DNA of 64,000 nt from DATAGF01 sp963819845 (GCA_963819845.1 CAWFXQ010000013.1:248001-312000); one strand, 5' to 3'. Counted from the first letter of the stretch, positions 25,386 to 33,880 are shown. The notes: generated by a model not told the origin, from the letters alone. A program made the numbers and translations.

Positions 25386-25859
25386 GTGCGCGTCGTGCTC
25401 CAGAGGGTCCGCTGGGCCCGGGTCGAGGTCGCGGGGGAGACGGTCGGGGCGATCGGGCCCGGGCTGCTCGCCCTGGTCGGGGTCGCCGCCGGGGACGCCG
25501 CCGAGGACGCCCGCCTGCTCGCGCGCAAGACGGCCCGGCTGAGGGTCCTCGCCGGCGACGACCGGCCGTTCGACCGCGCCCTCCTCGACGTCCCCGGGGC
25601 CGCCCTGCTGTGCGTGAGCCAGTTCACGCTGCTCGCCGACCTGCGCCGCGGCAACCGGCCGTCGTGGTCGGCGGCGGCCCCGCCCGAGCTGGCCGAGCCC
25701 CTGGTGGAGGCCTACGCCGCCGCCGTCGCGGCCGAGGGCGTGCCGGTGGAGCGGGGGCGCTTCGGCGCGGCGATGGCCGTCAGCCTGGAGAACGACGGTC
25801 CGGTCACGATCGTCCTCGACAGCGACGACCTGCGCGCGCCGCGGCGCTCAGCCGGCTGA
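25386..25859 (+). CDS. dtd: D-aminoacyl-tRNA deacylase
   Basis: 157 aa. It hydrolyses D-aminoacyl-tRNAs (and Gly-tRNAAla). The N-terminus MRVVLQRVRWARVEVAGE, the active-site SQFTLLADLRRGNRPSW and the cross-subunit Gly-Pro motif in ENDGPVTIVLDS are diagnostic. It is about ten residues longer than typical, at the C-terminus. GTG 25386 was chosen because the family begins MRxVxQRV. Its last 12 nt overlap the convergent VOC gene. Confidence 0.93.
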   Translation: MRVVLQRVRWARVEVAGETVGAIGPGLLALVGVAAGDAAEDARLLARKTARLRVLAGDDRPFDRALLDVPGAALLCVSQFTLLADLRRGNRPSWSAAAPPELAEPLVEAYAAAVAAEGVPVERGRFGAAMAVSLENDGPVTIVLDSDDLRAPRRSAG

Positions 25860-26186
25860 GGCGGCTCCCAGGCCGAACGGGCTGCCCTCGGAGTCGCGGC
25901 AGATGGCCCAGCGCTCTCCGGGATGGATGATGGCGCCGCCGAGCTCCTCCACCCGGGCGAGCGCCGCCGGCAGGTCGTCGACCGCGAAGTAGGGGAGGGA
26001 GACGGTGTCCCCGGGACCCGGTCCGCGCGCGTGGACGCCGACCGCCACCGCGCCGCCCCGGCTCTGCCACCCCTCGCCCTCGCCGGGCCCGCGCGGCGCG
26101 AGCTCCCGCCCCAGCAGGCTCTCCCAGAACCGCCGCGCCCGCTCGGGATCGTCGGCGGGGAACTCGATGAGCGACGGCGAGGCCAC
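25848..26186 (-). CDS. VOC (glyoxalase/bleomycin-resistance-like) protein
   Basis: 112 aa, one VOC module: IEFPADDPERARRFWESLLG, then VSLPYFAVDDLPAALARVEE, then GGAIIHPGERWAICRDSEGS. It is a small metal-binding fold used by many enzymes; the substrate cannot be told. TACGCT lies 6 nt before the GTG at 26186 (leaderless). Confidence 0.82.
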   Translation of the reverse strand: MASPSLIEFPADDPERARRFWESLLGRELAPRGPGEGEGWQSRGGAVAVGVHARGPGPGDTVSLPYFAVDDLPAALARVEELGGAIIHPGERWAICRDSEGSPFGLGAASAG

Positions 26187-26278
26187 GCGGGCAGCGTAGC
26201 GCCGCCCGCCGGGCTGGCGCGCCCGGGTTCGACTGGGCGAGACTGGCCCCGCAGCGCACCCGCGATGGAGGCGACACG

Positions 26279-26734
26279 ATGAGCTCAGCCATCCGCGTCG
26301 AGGAGTCCGTCGGCATCGCGCGGCCGCCGGCCGAGGTCTGGGACGCGATCGCCGACTACGCGTTCGACCTGAGGTGGCGCAACGGGCTCCGCGAGATGAC
26401 GCCCGACCCGCCGGGCCCGCCCGCGCCCGGGACGCGCGTGCACGAGGTCGTCCGCTCCGCCGGGCGCGACTACGTCGCCGACACCGTGGTCACCGACCTC
26501 GACCCCGGCGTCTCCTACCGCTTCGAGGGCGCGGGCAGCATCGGGGGCCTCCGCGGGAGCCGGGAGGTCCGCCCGGCCGCGTCGGGCGACGGCGCCGAGT
26601 TCACCTACGCCGTCGAGCTGCGGCCCACGGGCGGCCTGCGCCTGCTTCGTCCGTTGCTCGGCCCGATGGTCCGGGCGGGGCTGAGGAAGGACCTCCGGAG
26701 CCTGAAGGCGCTGCTCGAGGACGAGCCGCACTAA
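26279..26734 (+). CDS. SRPBCC (polyketide cyclase/START-like) family protein
   Basis: 151 aa. The N-terminal strand-helix VEESVGIARPPAEVWDAIAD and the C-terminal helix GPMVRAGLRKDLRSLKALLE frame a beta-rich middle (GTRVHEVVRSAGRDYVADTV), typical of SRPBCC hydrophobic-ligand cavities. The ligand is unknown. Shine-Dalgarno GGAGG lies about 8 nt before ATG 26279. Confidence 0.82.
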   Translation: MSSAIRVEESVGIARPPAEVWDAIADYAFDLRWRNGLREMTPDPPGPPAPGTRVHEVVRSAGRDYVADTVVTDLDPGVSYRFEGAGSIGGLRGSREVRPAASGDGAEFTYAVELRPTGGLRLLRPLLGPMVRAGLRKDLRSLKALLEDEPH

Positions 26735-26770
26735 TGGTCCGCCATGGCGCGGAGGGCGCCGCAGGGTACG

Positions 26771-26782
26771 GAACGTATGTTC
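26771..26782. promoter_or_regulatory. LexA-type SOS box
   Basis: GAAC-GTAT-GTTC is a perfect GAAC-N4-GTTC palindrome, and the central GTAT fits RNRY. With flanks it is GGAACGTATGTTCG, one base from the Gram-positive/actinobacterial consensus CGAACRNRYGTTCG. It occupies the expected -35 position (17 bp before TAGAAT 26794-26799), so LexA binding would block the promoter of the gene at 26808. Confidence 0.72.
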
Positions 26783-26793
26783 GTGCCTCGTGC

Positions 26794-26799
26794 TAGAAT
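26794..26799 (+). promoter_or_regulatory. -10 element, leaderless start
   Basis: TAGAAT lies 8 nt before ATG 26808; it is the same hexamer and nearly the same spacing as at mihF. No Shine-Dalgarno is present. Confidence 0.65.
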
Positions 26800-26807
26800 A
26801 CGCCTAC

Positions 26808-27164
26808 ATGCGGGGCTGTTCCGAGGGGGAGATGCAGCGGATGCAGAGGGGGACGCGAGGGTTCCAGAGGGGCCGGCCCGAGGCGCGGTGGACCGCGGCG
26901 GACCTGGCCGAGGTGGTCGAGGCGGTGGTGCGGGCGGCGCCCGGCGCGCTGTGGAGCGCCGACGACCTGCGCGCGCGGCTGGCGTTCGGCCACGAGGGCG
27001 GCGGCCCGGCGGCGTCGTCGGTGCGCGAGGCGCTGCGGGCGCTGGAGGACGCCGGGCGGGTCGAGCGGGTCGAGGTCTGGGGCCGCGTCGGCTGGGGCGG
27101 CACCCGCCACGCCTACCGGGGCCGCCCGGCACCCCGCCGGGAGCGCCTGCCGGTCGCGGCCTGA
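26808..27164 (+). CDS. Putative winged-helix protein, likely SOS-regulated
   Basis: 118 aa. After a basic N-terminus (MQRGTRGFQRGRPEARW), the pattern WTAADLAEVVEAVVRAAPGA, LWSADDLRARLAFGHEG and ASSVREALRALEDAGRVERV looks like helix-turn-helix plus wing (WGRVGWGGTRHAYRG). I do not recognise a named family. The start is ATG 26808, fixed by the -10 at 26794. Its promoter carries a LexA-type box, so induction by DNA damage is predicted. It stands alone between the SRPBCC gene and the rimP operon leader. Confidence 0.68.
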   Translation: MRGCSEGEMQRMQRGTRGFQRGRPEARWTAADLAEVVEAVVRAAPGALWSADDLRARLAFGHEGGGPAASSVREALRALEDAGRVERVEVWGRVGWGGTRHAYRGRPAPRRERLPVAA

Positions 27165-27198
27165 GGGGGCCGGCCCGGACGCGACGCCGCCCCGGTGC

Positions 27199-27243
27199 TA
27201 TCGTGGACGTCCCCGCGAGGGGGACGACACGGCGGCGACGGGA
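27199..27243 (+). promoter_or_regulatory. rimP-nusA operon promoter and 5' hairpin
   Basis: TGCTATCGT (27196-27204) is an extended -10. About 7 nt downstream the transcript would begin with a hairpin, GTCCCC (27209-27214) paired with GGGGAC (27220-27225), which could stabilise the 5' end. Confidence 0.5.
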
Positions 27244-27273
27244 GGTGGGTGACGAACCCACCTTTTTTGTGGG
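27244..27273 (+). terminator. Attenuator in the rimP-nusA-infB leader
   Basis: GGTGGGT (27244-27250) pairs with ACCCACC (27256-27262) around loop GACGA, followed by T6 (27263-27268): a textbook intrinsic terminator 37 nt before rimP. CCCAC (27257-27261) can instead pair with GTGGG (27269-27273), enclosing the T-run and breaking the terminator stem. This mutually exclusive arrangement suggests regulated read-through, plausibly feedback by NusA itself. Confidence 0.75.
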
Positions 27274-27304
27274 CGGGGGACGTCGCCCTGAGGAGGCCAT
27301 CCCG

Positions 27305-27748
27305 ATGAGTGCCCATGGAGACATCGAGCGGCGGGTCGAGGACGCCTTGGCGCGGTCGATGCCCGAGGTCAACCTGCGGGAGCTGAACGTGCTGCCGAAC
27401 CGGGGCGGCACCCTGCGGCTCGTCGTGGACCACCCGGACGGCGTCGACCACGGCGTCTGCGCGGACGTCACCCGGGCGCTCGACGAGGCCGGCCTGCTCG
27501 AGGAGTACGGCGCCGAGGTCTGGTCGCCCGGGCCCGAGCCGCCGCTCCGCACCCCCGAGCACTTCCGCCGGGCGGTGGGGCGGCGCGTGAAGGTGCGCGC
27601 CGACGGCCGCCGCGCGTTTACGGGTACCCTTGTGGGTGCCGACGACCGTTCCCTGCGGCTGGCGCTGGGGGGCGCGGACGAGGTGGAGATCCCGCTCTCC
27701 GAGGTGCGCAGGGCGCGCGCGCTCGAGACCACGGAGGCGGCGGGATGA
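27305..27748 (+). CDS. rimP: Ribosome maturation factor RimP
   Basis: 147 aa. RimP helps assemble the 30S subunit. The N-terminal domain has IERRVEDALARSMPEVNLRE and LRLVVDHPDGVDHGVCADVT, then the canonical EVWSPGPEPPLRTPEHFRRA. The C-terminal SH3-like part ends AFTGTLVGADDRSLRLALGG. GAGGAGG lies 8 nt before ATG 27305. First gene of the conserved nusA-infB operon. Confidence 0.92.
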   Translation: MSAHGDIERRVEDALARSMPEVNLRELNVLPNRGGTLRLVVDHPDGVDHGVCADVTRALDEAGLLEEYGAEVWSPGPEPPLRTPEHFRRAVGRRVKVRADGRRAFTGTLVGADDRSLRLALGGADEVEIPLSEVRRARALETTEAAG

Positions 27749-27815
27749 GGGCCGGTCGCGGCGCGAGCCGGTCGGGTGGGGCGCACTCCGTCCAGGACGG
27801 GAGGGGGACGAACAG

Positions 27816-29175
27816 GTGAACCGAGAGATCATCGAGGCGATCAAGCAGATCGAGCGCGAGAAGGGGATCGATTCCGAGACCCTGCTCGTGGCCCTCGAGG
27901 ACGCCCTCCTGGCCGCGTACAAGAAGACCCCCGACGCCGCCGAGTTCGCGCGCGTCAACATCGACCGCGAGACCGGTGAGATGCGGGTCTTCCAGCTCAT
28001 CCTGCCCGCGGGCGAGGAGCTGCGGACGCTGCCGCGGGAGGAGCCCGAGATCCCCGAGGGCGTCGACCCCGAGGAGTACGAGCCGCCGCCCCCGGACATC
28101 GACTGGGCGGCCTACGAGGACAGCGAGATCCAGGCCATCGACGTCACGCCGGACAACTTCGGCCGCATCGCCGCCCAGACGGCGAAGCAGGTGATCCTGC
28201 AGCGCATCCGCGAGGCCGAGCGCGAGATGATGTACGAGGAGTACGTCAACCGCGTCGGCGACGTCGTCACCGGGATCATCCAGCAGTCGGACTCCCGCTA
28301 CACACTGGTCAACCTCGGCCGGGTCGAGGCGCTGCTCCCCGAGGGCGAGCAGGTCCACAACGAGCGCTACGACCACGGCGCGCGCATCAAGGCGGTCATC
28401 ACCGAGGTGCGCAGCTCCACGAAGGGGCCGCAGGTCATCGTCAGCCGTCGCTCCGACCAGCTCGTGCGCGAGCTGTTCAAGCTCGAGGTGCCGGAGATGG
28501 CCGACGGCCTGGTCGAGATCCGGGGCGTGGCCCGCGAGCCGGGCTGGCGCTCGAAGATCGCCGTGATCTCGCACGTCCAGGGCGTCGAACCCGGTGGGCG
28601 CGTGCGTCGGCCCGCGCGGGTCGCGCGTGCGCATGGTCGTGAGCGAGCTGCGGGGCGAGAAGATCGACATCATCCCGTTCAACGAGGAGCCCGCCCGCTA
28701 CGTGGCCAAGGCCCTCTCGCCGGCCCGCGTGCGCGAGGTGCTGGTGGAGGACGAGGCGCGCCAGGCGACGGTCATCGTCCCGGACGACCAGCTCTCGCTG
28801 GCCATCGGGCGCGAGGGGATGAACGCCCGGCTCGCCGCCCGGCTCACCGGCTGGCGGATCGACATCAAGAGCGAGTCGACCTTCGCCCGCGAGGAGGAGA
28901 GCGACGAGTTCGGCGACGAGATGGACGCCGGCGTCACCCGCTGCGCGGCGATGCTGCGCACCGGCAAGCGGTGCCCGAACGCCGCGGTCCCGCCGTCCCG
29001 CTACTGCGCCCTGCCCGCCCACTCGCGGCTCGCGGCCCTCGAGGCGAGCCTCGGCCGGCCGCTCACGGGCGAGGAGGTCGAGGAGGCGAGCACGGACGAG
29101 GGCCTCGAGCGGATCTCCGGCCTCGCGCCGGCGGCCGTGGCCGCGTCCGGCGAGGGAGAGGAGGCCCCGGCATAG
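27816..29175 (+). CDS. nusA: Transcription factor NusA, with Cys-rich tail (one-base frameshift)
   Basis: About 452 aa after removing one base. The N-terminal RNAP-binding domain (MNREIIEAIKQIEREKGIDS) is followed by S1 (YTLVNLGRVEALLPEGEQV), KH1 and KH2 (VIVPDDQLSLAIGREGMNAR). The frame breaks at 28588-28589: GTCGAAC where GTCGAC would give the invariant DPVGACVGPRGSRV. Instead of the usual acidic repeats the C-terminus has RCAAMLRTGKRC, then CALPAH, spaced C-x9-C-x10-C-x4-H, a possible zinc site. GTG 27816 has GAGGGGG upstream. NusA controls pausing, termination and antitermination. Confidence 0.92.
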
Positions 29176-29185
29176 GAGAGCGCCG

Positions 29186-29479
29186 ACGCCACGCGCCCGA
29201 CACACTCCGCAGCGCCGCTGCCTCGGCTGCGGGGAACGGCGCGACAAGGGCGCCCTGGCGCGCTTCGTCGCCGCCCCGGAGGACGGGGGGCACGCGCTCG
29301 TGCGGGACGATGGCGCGAGCCTGGGCGGCCGGGGCCTCTACGTGTGCCGGCGGCGGGAGTGCTTCGAGCGGGCGGTGGCGCGGCGCGCCTTCCCACGGGG
29401 AGCGCGCGTGACGGGGGACCTGAGGATCGACCCGGCCCTCGGGCCGGAGGTCGAGACGGAGGATCGATGGGGGACGTGA
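29186..29479 (+). CDS. ylxR: YlxR/DUF448 RNA-binding protein (ACG start)
   Basis: 97 aa. The hallmark is RHTPQRRCLGCGERRDKGAL near the N-terminus (CxxC) with later LGGRGLYVCRRRECFERAVA. YlxR sits between nusA and infB in most Gram-positives and binds RNA or acts on RNase P. No ATG/GTG/TTG exists in this frame upstream of the motif. ACG 29186 is preceded by GGAGAG with a 5-nt gap and would give PRARHTPQRRCLGCG. I therefore take ACG (near-cognate) as start, or suspect ATG misread. Overlaps infB by 13 nt. Confidence 0.82.
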   Translation, partial: TPRARHTPQRRCLGCGERRDKGALARFVAAPEDGGHALVRDDGASLGGRGLYVCRRRECFERAVARRAFPRGARVTGDLRIDPALGPEVETEDRWGT

Positions 29480-32154
29480 TGGAGAAGAAGAGGATCTACG
29501 AGATCGCCAAGGAGGAGGGGCTTCCGAGCTCGCTCGTGCTCCAGCGGCTGCAGCGGGCCGGCGTGCCCGTGAAGACCGCGTCGTCAACCGTCAACGTGGC
29601 CGAGGCGCTGCACGTCCTCAACCCGAACCGCTACCCCAAGCCCGAGCCGCAGCCCGAGCCCGAGCCCGCGCCGACGCCGAAGGCCGCGCCCAAGCCGAAG
29701 AAGGCCGCCGCGCCGGCCGCGGAGGCCTCCGCGGCCGAGACCGAGCCGGCGCCCGCGCCCGCCCCGGCGAAGCCCGCGGCGCCGAAGAAGGCCGCGCCCG
29801 CCCCGCCCCCCCCTGCGCCGGAGCCCGAGCCGGCGCCGGAGCCCGTCGCGGCCGAGCCTGCGCCCGAGCCCGTCGCCGCAGAGCCCGCGCCCGAGCCCGT
29901 CGCCGCAGAGCCCGCGCCCGAGCCGGAGCCGGAGCCCGTCCCCGTCGCCGCCCCGGAGCCCGAGCCGGAGCCGGAGCCCGTCCCCGTCGCCGCCCCGGAG
30001 CCCGAGCCGGAGCCCGCCCCCGAGCCCGTCGCCGAAGCGCCGGCGCCCGAGCCGCCCGCCCCGGAGCCGGAGCCGGAGCCCGCTGCCGAGGCCCCACCCG
30101 CGCCCGCGCAGGAGCCCACCCCCGCCCCGCGGGCCGCCTCGCCCGCCCCCCCGGCGCGGCCGGCGCGGCCGGCCGGGAACGGCGCCGCGCGCACCGACGC
30201 CCCGGCCGGGGGGCGCGGCAAGCGCCGGCGCGTGGTGATCGACCCGCAGGCCGGCCGTCGCGGCCCGGCCGTCCCGGGCCGCGACCGGCGCCAGGGGCGC
30301 CCGCCGCGCACCGAGGAGAAGCCGGCCGCGCCCGTCGTGCCGGTCAACCTGCCGCCCGTCGAGGTCCCCTCGGGGGCGACGGTCAAGGACCTGGCCGAGG
30401 CCCTCGGGGTCTCGACGGCGCAGATCATCAAGACCCTCATGGTCCTGGGCGAGATGGCCACCATCACCCAGTCGCTCTCCGACGACGCGATCGAGCTCAT
30501 CGCGACCGACCTGGAGCGCAAGGTCAACGTCGTGCACGCCGAGGAGGAGGCCGAGCGGCCCGAGGAGTTCGACGACGCGGACGAGGATCTGGTGGCGCGC
30601 GCGCCGGTCGTGGCCGTCATGGGCCACGTCGACCACGGCAAGACCTCGCTCCTCGACGCGATCCGCTCCACCGAGGTCGCGGCCGGCGAGGCCGGCGGCA
30701 TCACCCAGCACATCGGTGCCTACCAGGTGCACCACGACGGCCGCGAGATCACCTTCCTCGACACGCCGGGCCACGAGGCCTTCACGGCCATGCGGGCCCG
30801 CGGCGCCAAGATCACCGACGTCGCGGTCATCGTCGTGGCCGCCGACGACGGCGTGATGCCCCAGACCATCGAGGCGATCGACCACGCTCGCGCGGCCGAG
30901 GTGCCCTTCATGGTGGCCGTGAACAAGGTCGACAAGGACGACGCCAACCCCGACCGGGTGCGGCAGGAGCTGTCCCAGCGCGAGGTGATCCCCTCCGACT
31001 GGGGCGGCAGCCACGAGTTCGTCAACGTCTCGGCCGTGGAGGGCACGGGCATCGAGTCCCTGCTCGAGACCGTGCTGCTGGTGGCCGACGCCGACGCCGA
31101 GCCCAAGGCGAACCCCGGCCCCGAGGCGTCGGGGACGGTCATCGAGTCGCGCCTCGACCCCGGCCGGGGACCGGTGGCGACCTTCCTCGTTCAGCGCGGC
31201 ACCCTCCGCGTGGGCGACGTGATCGTGGCCGGCGACGTCTTCGGGCGGGTGCGCGCCATGAGCGACCACACGGGCGCCTCCATCGCCGAGGCGGGGCCGT
31301 CGGTGCCCGTCGAGGTCCTCGGCCTGGGCGGGGTGGTCAACGCCGGCGAGCGCTTCCGCGCCGTCGAGAACGAGCGCGAGGCGCGCCAGCGGGCGGGCGA
31401 GCGCAACCAGCGCCTTCGGGCCGAGGAGCTGGCGAACCGCCGCCCGGTGTCGCTCGACGACGTCTTCGCCCGCATCCGCGAGGGCGGCCTCAAGGAGCTG
31501 AACATCATCATCAAGGGCGACGTCCAGGGCTCCGTGGGCGCCCTCAACGACGCCCTCGAGAAGGTCGAGCAGACCGAGGTCCGCCTCGGGGTGATCCACA
31601 CCGGGGTGGGCGCGATCAACGAGTCGGACGTCATGCTCGCGTCGGCCTCCCAGGCGATCATCATCGGTTTCAACGTCCGCCCCCGGCCCGAGGCGAAGGT
31701 GCTCGCCGACCGCGAGGGCGTGGACATCCGCACCTACCGCGTGATCTACCGGGCCATCGAGGACGTGCGCGACGCCCTGGTCGGCCTGCTGGAGCCCGAC
31801 ATCGTCGAGGACGTGATCGGCGAGCTCGAGGTGCGGGCGACCTTCCGTGCCAGCCGGCTGGGCACGATCGCCGGGTGCTACGTCACGACCGGTGTCGTGC
31901 GGCGCAACTCGAACGTGCGCCTGATCCGTGAGGGGACGGTGGTCCACGAGGGCCGCATCGCGTCGTTGAAGCGCTTCAACGAGGACGCGCGGGAGGTCAC
32001 GGCCGGGTTCGAGTGCGGCGTCCTGATCGAGGACTACAACGACGTCAAGGAGGGCGACGAGATCGAGGCGTACGAGCTGCGCGAGGTCGCCCGCACGTCG
32101 CAGGCCGCGGCCGCGGCCCCCGAGTCCGCGCCGGCGCCGGCGGCGGCCGAGTAG
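29467..32154 (+). CDS. infB: Translation initiation factor IF-2
   Basis: 895 aa. Two IF2_N modules are present, at the N-terminus (KKRIYEIAKEEGLPSSLVLQ) and near residue 301 (ATVKDLAEALGVSTAQIIKT). Between them is a 165-residue Pro/Glu/Ala linker of PEPEP and AEPAPEPV repeats. The GTPase has G1 MGHVDHGKTS (about residue 385), G3 DTPGHEAF and G4 NKVDKDD. The C-terminal domains that bind initiator tRNA follow. ATG 29467 is preceded by GGAGG; ATG 29479 is an alternative. Confidence 0.95.
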   Translation: MGDVMEKKRIYEIAKEEGLPSSLVLQRLQRAGVPVKTASSTVNVAEALHVLNPNRYPKPEPQPEPEPAPTPKAAPKPKKAAAPAAEASAAETEPAPAPAPAKPAAPKKAAPAPPPPAPEPEPAPEPVAAEPAPEPVAAEPAPEPVAAEPAPEPEPEPVPVAAPEPEPEPEPVPVAAPEPEPEPAPEPVAEAPAPEPPAPEPEPEPAAEAPPAPAQEPTPAPRAASPAPPARPARPAGNGAARTDAPAGGRGKRRRVVIDPQAGRRGPAVPGRDRRQGRPPRTEEKPAAPVVPVNLPPVEVPSGATVKDLAEALGVSTAQIIKTLMVLGEMATITQSLSDDAIELIATDLERKVNVVHAEEEAERPEEFDDADEDLVARAPVVAVMGHVDHGKTSLLDAIRSTEVAAGEAGGITQHIGAYQVHHDGREITFLDTPGHEAFTAMRARGAKITDVAVIVVAADDGVMPQTIEAIDHARAAEVPFMVAVNKVDKDDANPDRVRQELSQREVIPSDWGGSHEFVNVSAVEGTGIESLLETVLLVADADAEPKANPGPEASGTVIESRLDPGRGPVATFLVQRGTLRVGDVIVAGDVFGRVRAMSDHTGASIAEAGPSVPVEVLGLGGVVNAGERFRAVENEREARQRAGERNQRLRAEELANRRPVSLDDVFARIREGGLKELNIIIKGDVQGSVGALNDALEKVEQTEVRLGVIHTGVGAINESDVMLASASQAIIIGFNVRPRPEAKVLADREGVDIRTYRVIYRAIEDVRDALVGLLEPDIVEDVIGELEVRATFRASRLGTIAGCYVTTGVVRRNSNVRLIREGTVVHEGRIASLKRFNEDAREVTAGFECGVLIEDYNDVKEGDEIEAYELREVARTSQAAAAAPESAPAPAAAE

Positions 32155-32170
32155 CCGGGGGTCGCCCGGG

Positions 32171-32494
32171 GTGGAGTGCGGTCACGTCGGGATCCTCACC
32201 GTCGACCTGCACCTGCCCGACGGCGCGTCGCTGAAGACCAAGCGGAGGGAGCTCATGCGGCTCAAGAGCGCTCTGGCGCGGCGCTTCGCGTGCGCCGTCG
32301 CCGAGGTCGATCACCACGACCTCTGGCAGCGCGCGCGGCTCACCCTCGCGATCGTCGGGCGGGAGGCGGGCGAGACCGACGACCGCCTGCTGCAGGCGTC
32401 GCGGTTCCTCCACTCCGATGAGGCCTTCCAGGTCGTGGACGAGTCGCGGGAGCTGGTGGCGGTCTCGGGCGACGGCGCCGGCCGGTGGGGCTGA
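32171..32494 (+). CDS. DUF503 (YlxP-like) protein
   Basis: 107 aa. LTVDLHLPDGASLKTKRREL followed by ALARRFACAVAEVDHHDLWQ is the DUF503 pattern. These small proteins sit next to rbfA in many Firmicutes and actinobacteria and may act in ribosome assembly; the mechanism is unknown. GTG 32171 is 16 nt after infB and rbfA starts 1 nt after its stop. Confidence 0.87.
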   Translation: MECGHVGILTVDLHLPDGASLKTKRRELMRLKSALARRFACAVAEVDHHDLWQRARLTLAIVGREAGETDDRLLQASRFLHSDEAFQVVDESRELVAVSGDGAGRWG

Positions 32495-32495
32495 C

Positions 32496-32870
32496 GTGGC
32501 CCGGCGCCCCCGGAGCACGCGCATGCGGCGCGTGGACACGGCCCTCCGCCAGGTGCTGGCAGAGGTGGTCGGGCGCGAGCTGTCCGACCCGCGCCTCGGC
32601 TTCGTGACGATCACCCGGGTCGAGGCGACGCAGGACATCCGGGAGGCCAAGGTCTGGTTCAGCACGCTGCGCCCGCGCGACCGCGAGGGGAGCCTGGCGG
32701 CGCTGGAGTCGGCGCGCGGCCTGCTGCAGGCGCGGCTGGCGGCGGAGCTCTCGGCGCGCCACACCCCGCAGCTCACCTTCCACTACGACTCCACCCAGCA
32801 GGACGCGGCGCGGCTGACGCGGCTCATCGACGAGGTCACGGCGCCCTCCGACGAGGCGGACCGGCGGTGA
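32496..32870 (+). CDS. rbfA: Ribosome-binding factor A
   Basis: 124 aa KH-fold 30S assembly factor. MRRVDTALRQVLAEVVGREL, SDPRLGFVTITRVEATQDIR and AKVWFSTL are the family motifs, and HTPQLTFHYDSTQQDAARLT the C-terminal strand and helix. GTG 32496 is used here; ATG 32523 is an alternative inside. Overlaps nrnA by 4 nt. Confidence 0.92.
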   Translation: MARRPRSTRMRRVDTALRQVLAEVVGRELSDPRLGFVTITRVEATQDIREAKVWFSTLRPRDREGSLAALESARGLLQARLAAELSARHTPQLTFHYDSTQQDAARLTRLIDEVTAPSDEADRR

Positions 32871-33880
32871 GCCGCGTCGCCTCCCGGCGCGACGCGTCGC
32901 GGGCCGAGGTGGCGCGGGCCCTGGCGCGGCCGGGCGAGCGGCTGGTGGTGACCGCCCACCACAACCCCGACGGCGACGCCATCGGCTCGATGCTGGGGCT
33001 CGCGCGAGCGCTGCGCGCCGCCGGACAGGACGTGGTGCTCGCCCACCCCGACCCGGAGCCGGTCCCGAGCGACCTCGCCTTCCTGGTCGCCGACGGGGAG
33101 CGGATCGAGGCGACCCTCCCGGACGACCTGGCCGACCGGGTGCTGGTGGCCGTCGACTGCGCCAGCGAGCACCGCCTCTGGCACGAGCCCGTTCACGAGG
33201 GCGCGCGGGTCGTGGTGAACGTCAACCACCACCAGGACAACACCCGCTTCGGCGACCTGAACCTGGTGGAGCCGGGCGCCTCCAGCACCGCGGAGGTGGT
33301 CGCCGGCGTGCTGGAGGCGGCCGGCTGGCCGCTGTCGGCGGAGGTGGCCGTCCCGCTCTACGCCGGCCTCATCACCGACACGGGCCGCTTCGGCTACGCC
33401 AACACCCGCCCCGAGGCGCACCGGCTGGCCGCCGCCCTGATCGAGGCCGGGGTCAACCCGGCGGACATGTCGCGCCGGCTCTACGAGGAGCAGCCGCTCG
33501 AGCGCCTGCTGCTCGCCGGCCGCGCGCTCGAGCGGGCCCGGCCCCTCGCGGGGGGGCGGGCGCTGGGGTCGGTGCTGACGCGCGACGACTTCGCGGCCGT
33601 CGGAGGCGACGACACCGAGGGGATCGTCGAGCTGATGCGCGCGGTGCGCGGCATCCGGGCGGCGGCCTTCGTGCGCGAGTCCGGCCCCGACGGCGCGTGG
33701 CGCGTCTCGCTGCGCACCGCCGACCCGGCGGTCAACGTCTCCGAGATCGCGCGCCAGGAGGGCGGCGGAGGCCACCGCGCGGCGGCCGGCTTCAGCTCCC
33801 GCCGCGACCCCGACGAGCTCCTGGAGTGGATCGGGCGCGAGCTCGCCGCGCGGCTCGACCGCGACGGGGCCGATGGCTGA
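32867..33880 (+). CDS. nrnA: DHH-family nanoRNase / pAp phosphatase, NHH variant
   Basis: 337 aa. Motif I is TAHHNPDGDAIGSMLGLARA and motif II is VAVDCASEHR. Motif III reads VVNVNHHQDNTRF, so the Asp of the eponymous DHH is Asn. Motif IV is LITDTGRFGYANT. The DHHA1 domain ends with RQEGGGGHRAAAGF. The family degrades 2-5-mer RNAs and pAp. All other motifs are intact, so activity is likely kept, but the Asn is unusual. Conserved position between rbfA and truB. Confidence 0.9.
   Translation: MSRVASRRDASRAEVARALARPGERLVVTAHHNPDGDAIGSMLGLARALRAAGQDVVLAHPDPEPVPSDLAFLVADGERIEATLPDDLADRVLVAVDCASEHRLWHEPVHEGARVVVNVNHHQDNTRFGDLNLVEPGASSTAEVVAGVLEAAGWPLSAEVAVPLYAGLITDTGRFGYANTRPEAHRLAAALIEAGVNPADMSRRLYEEQPLERLLLAGRALERARPLAGGRALGSVLTRDDFAAVGGDDTEGIVELMRAVRGIRAAAFVRESGPDGAWRVSLRTADPAVNVSEIARQEGGGGHRAAAGFSSRRDPDELLEWIGRELAARLDRDGADG

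Noticed and set aside
29641..30140. Repetitive CCCGAGCC/GCCGGAG sequence that could look like a CRISPR or satellite array
   Set aside because: It is the in-frame Pro/Glu/Ala linker of IF-2, with no regular spacer-repeat structure.
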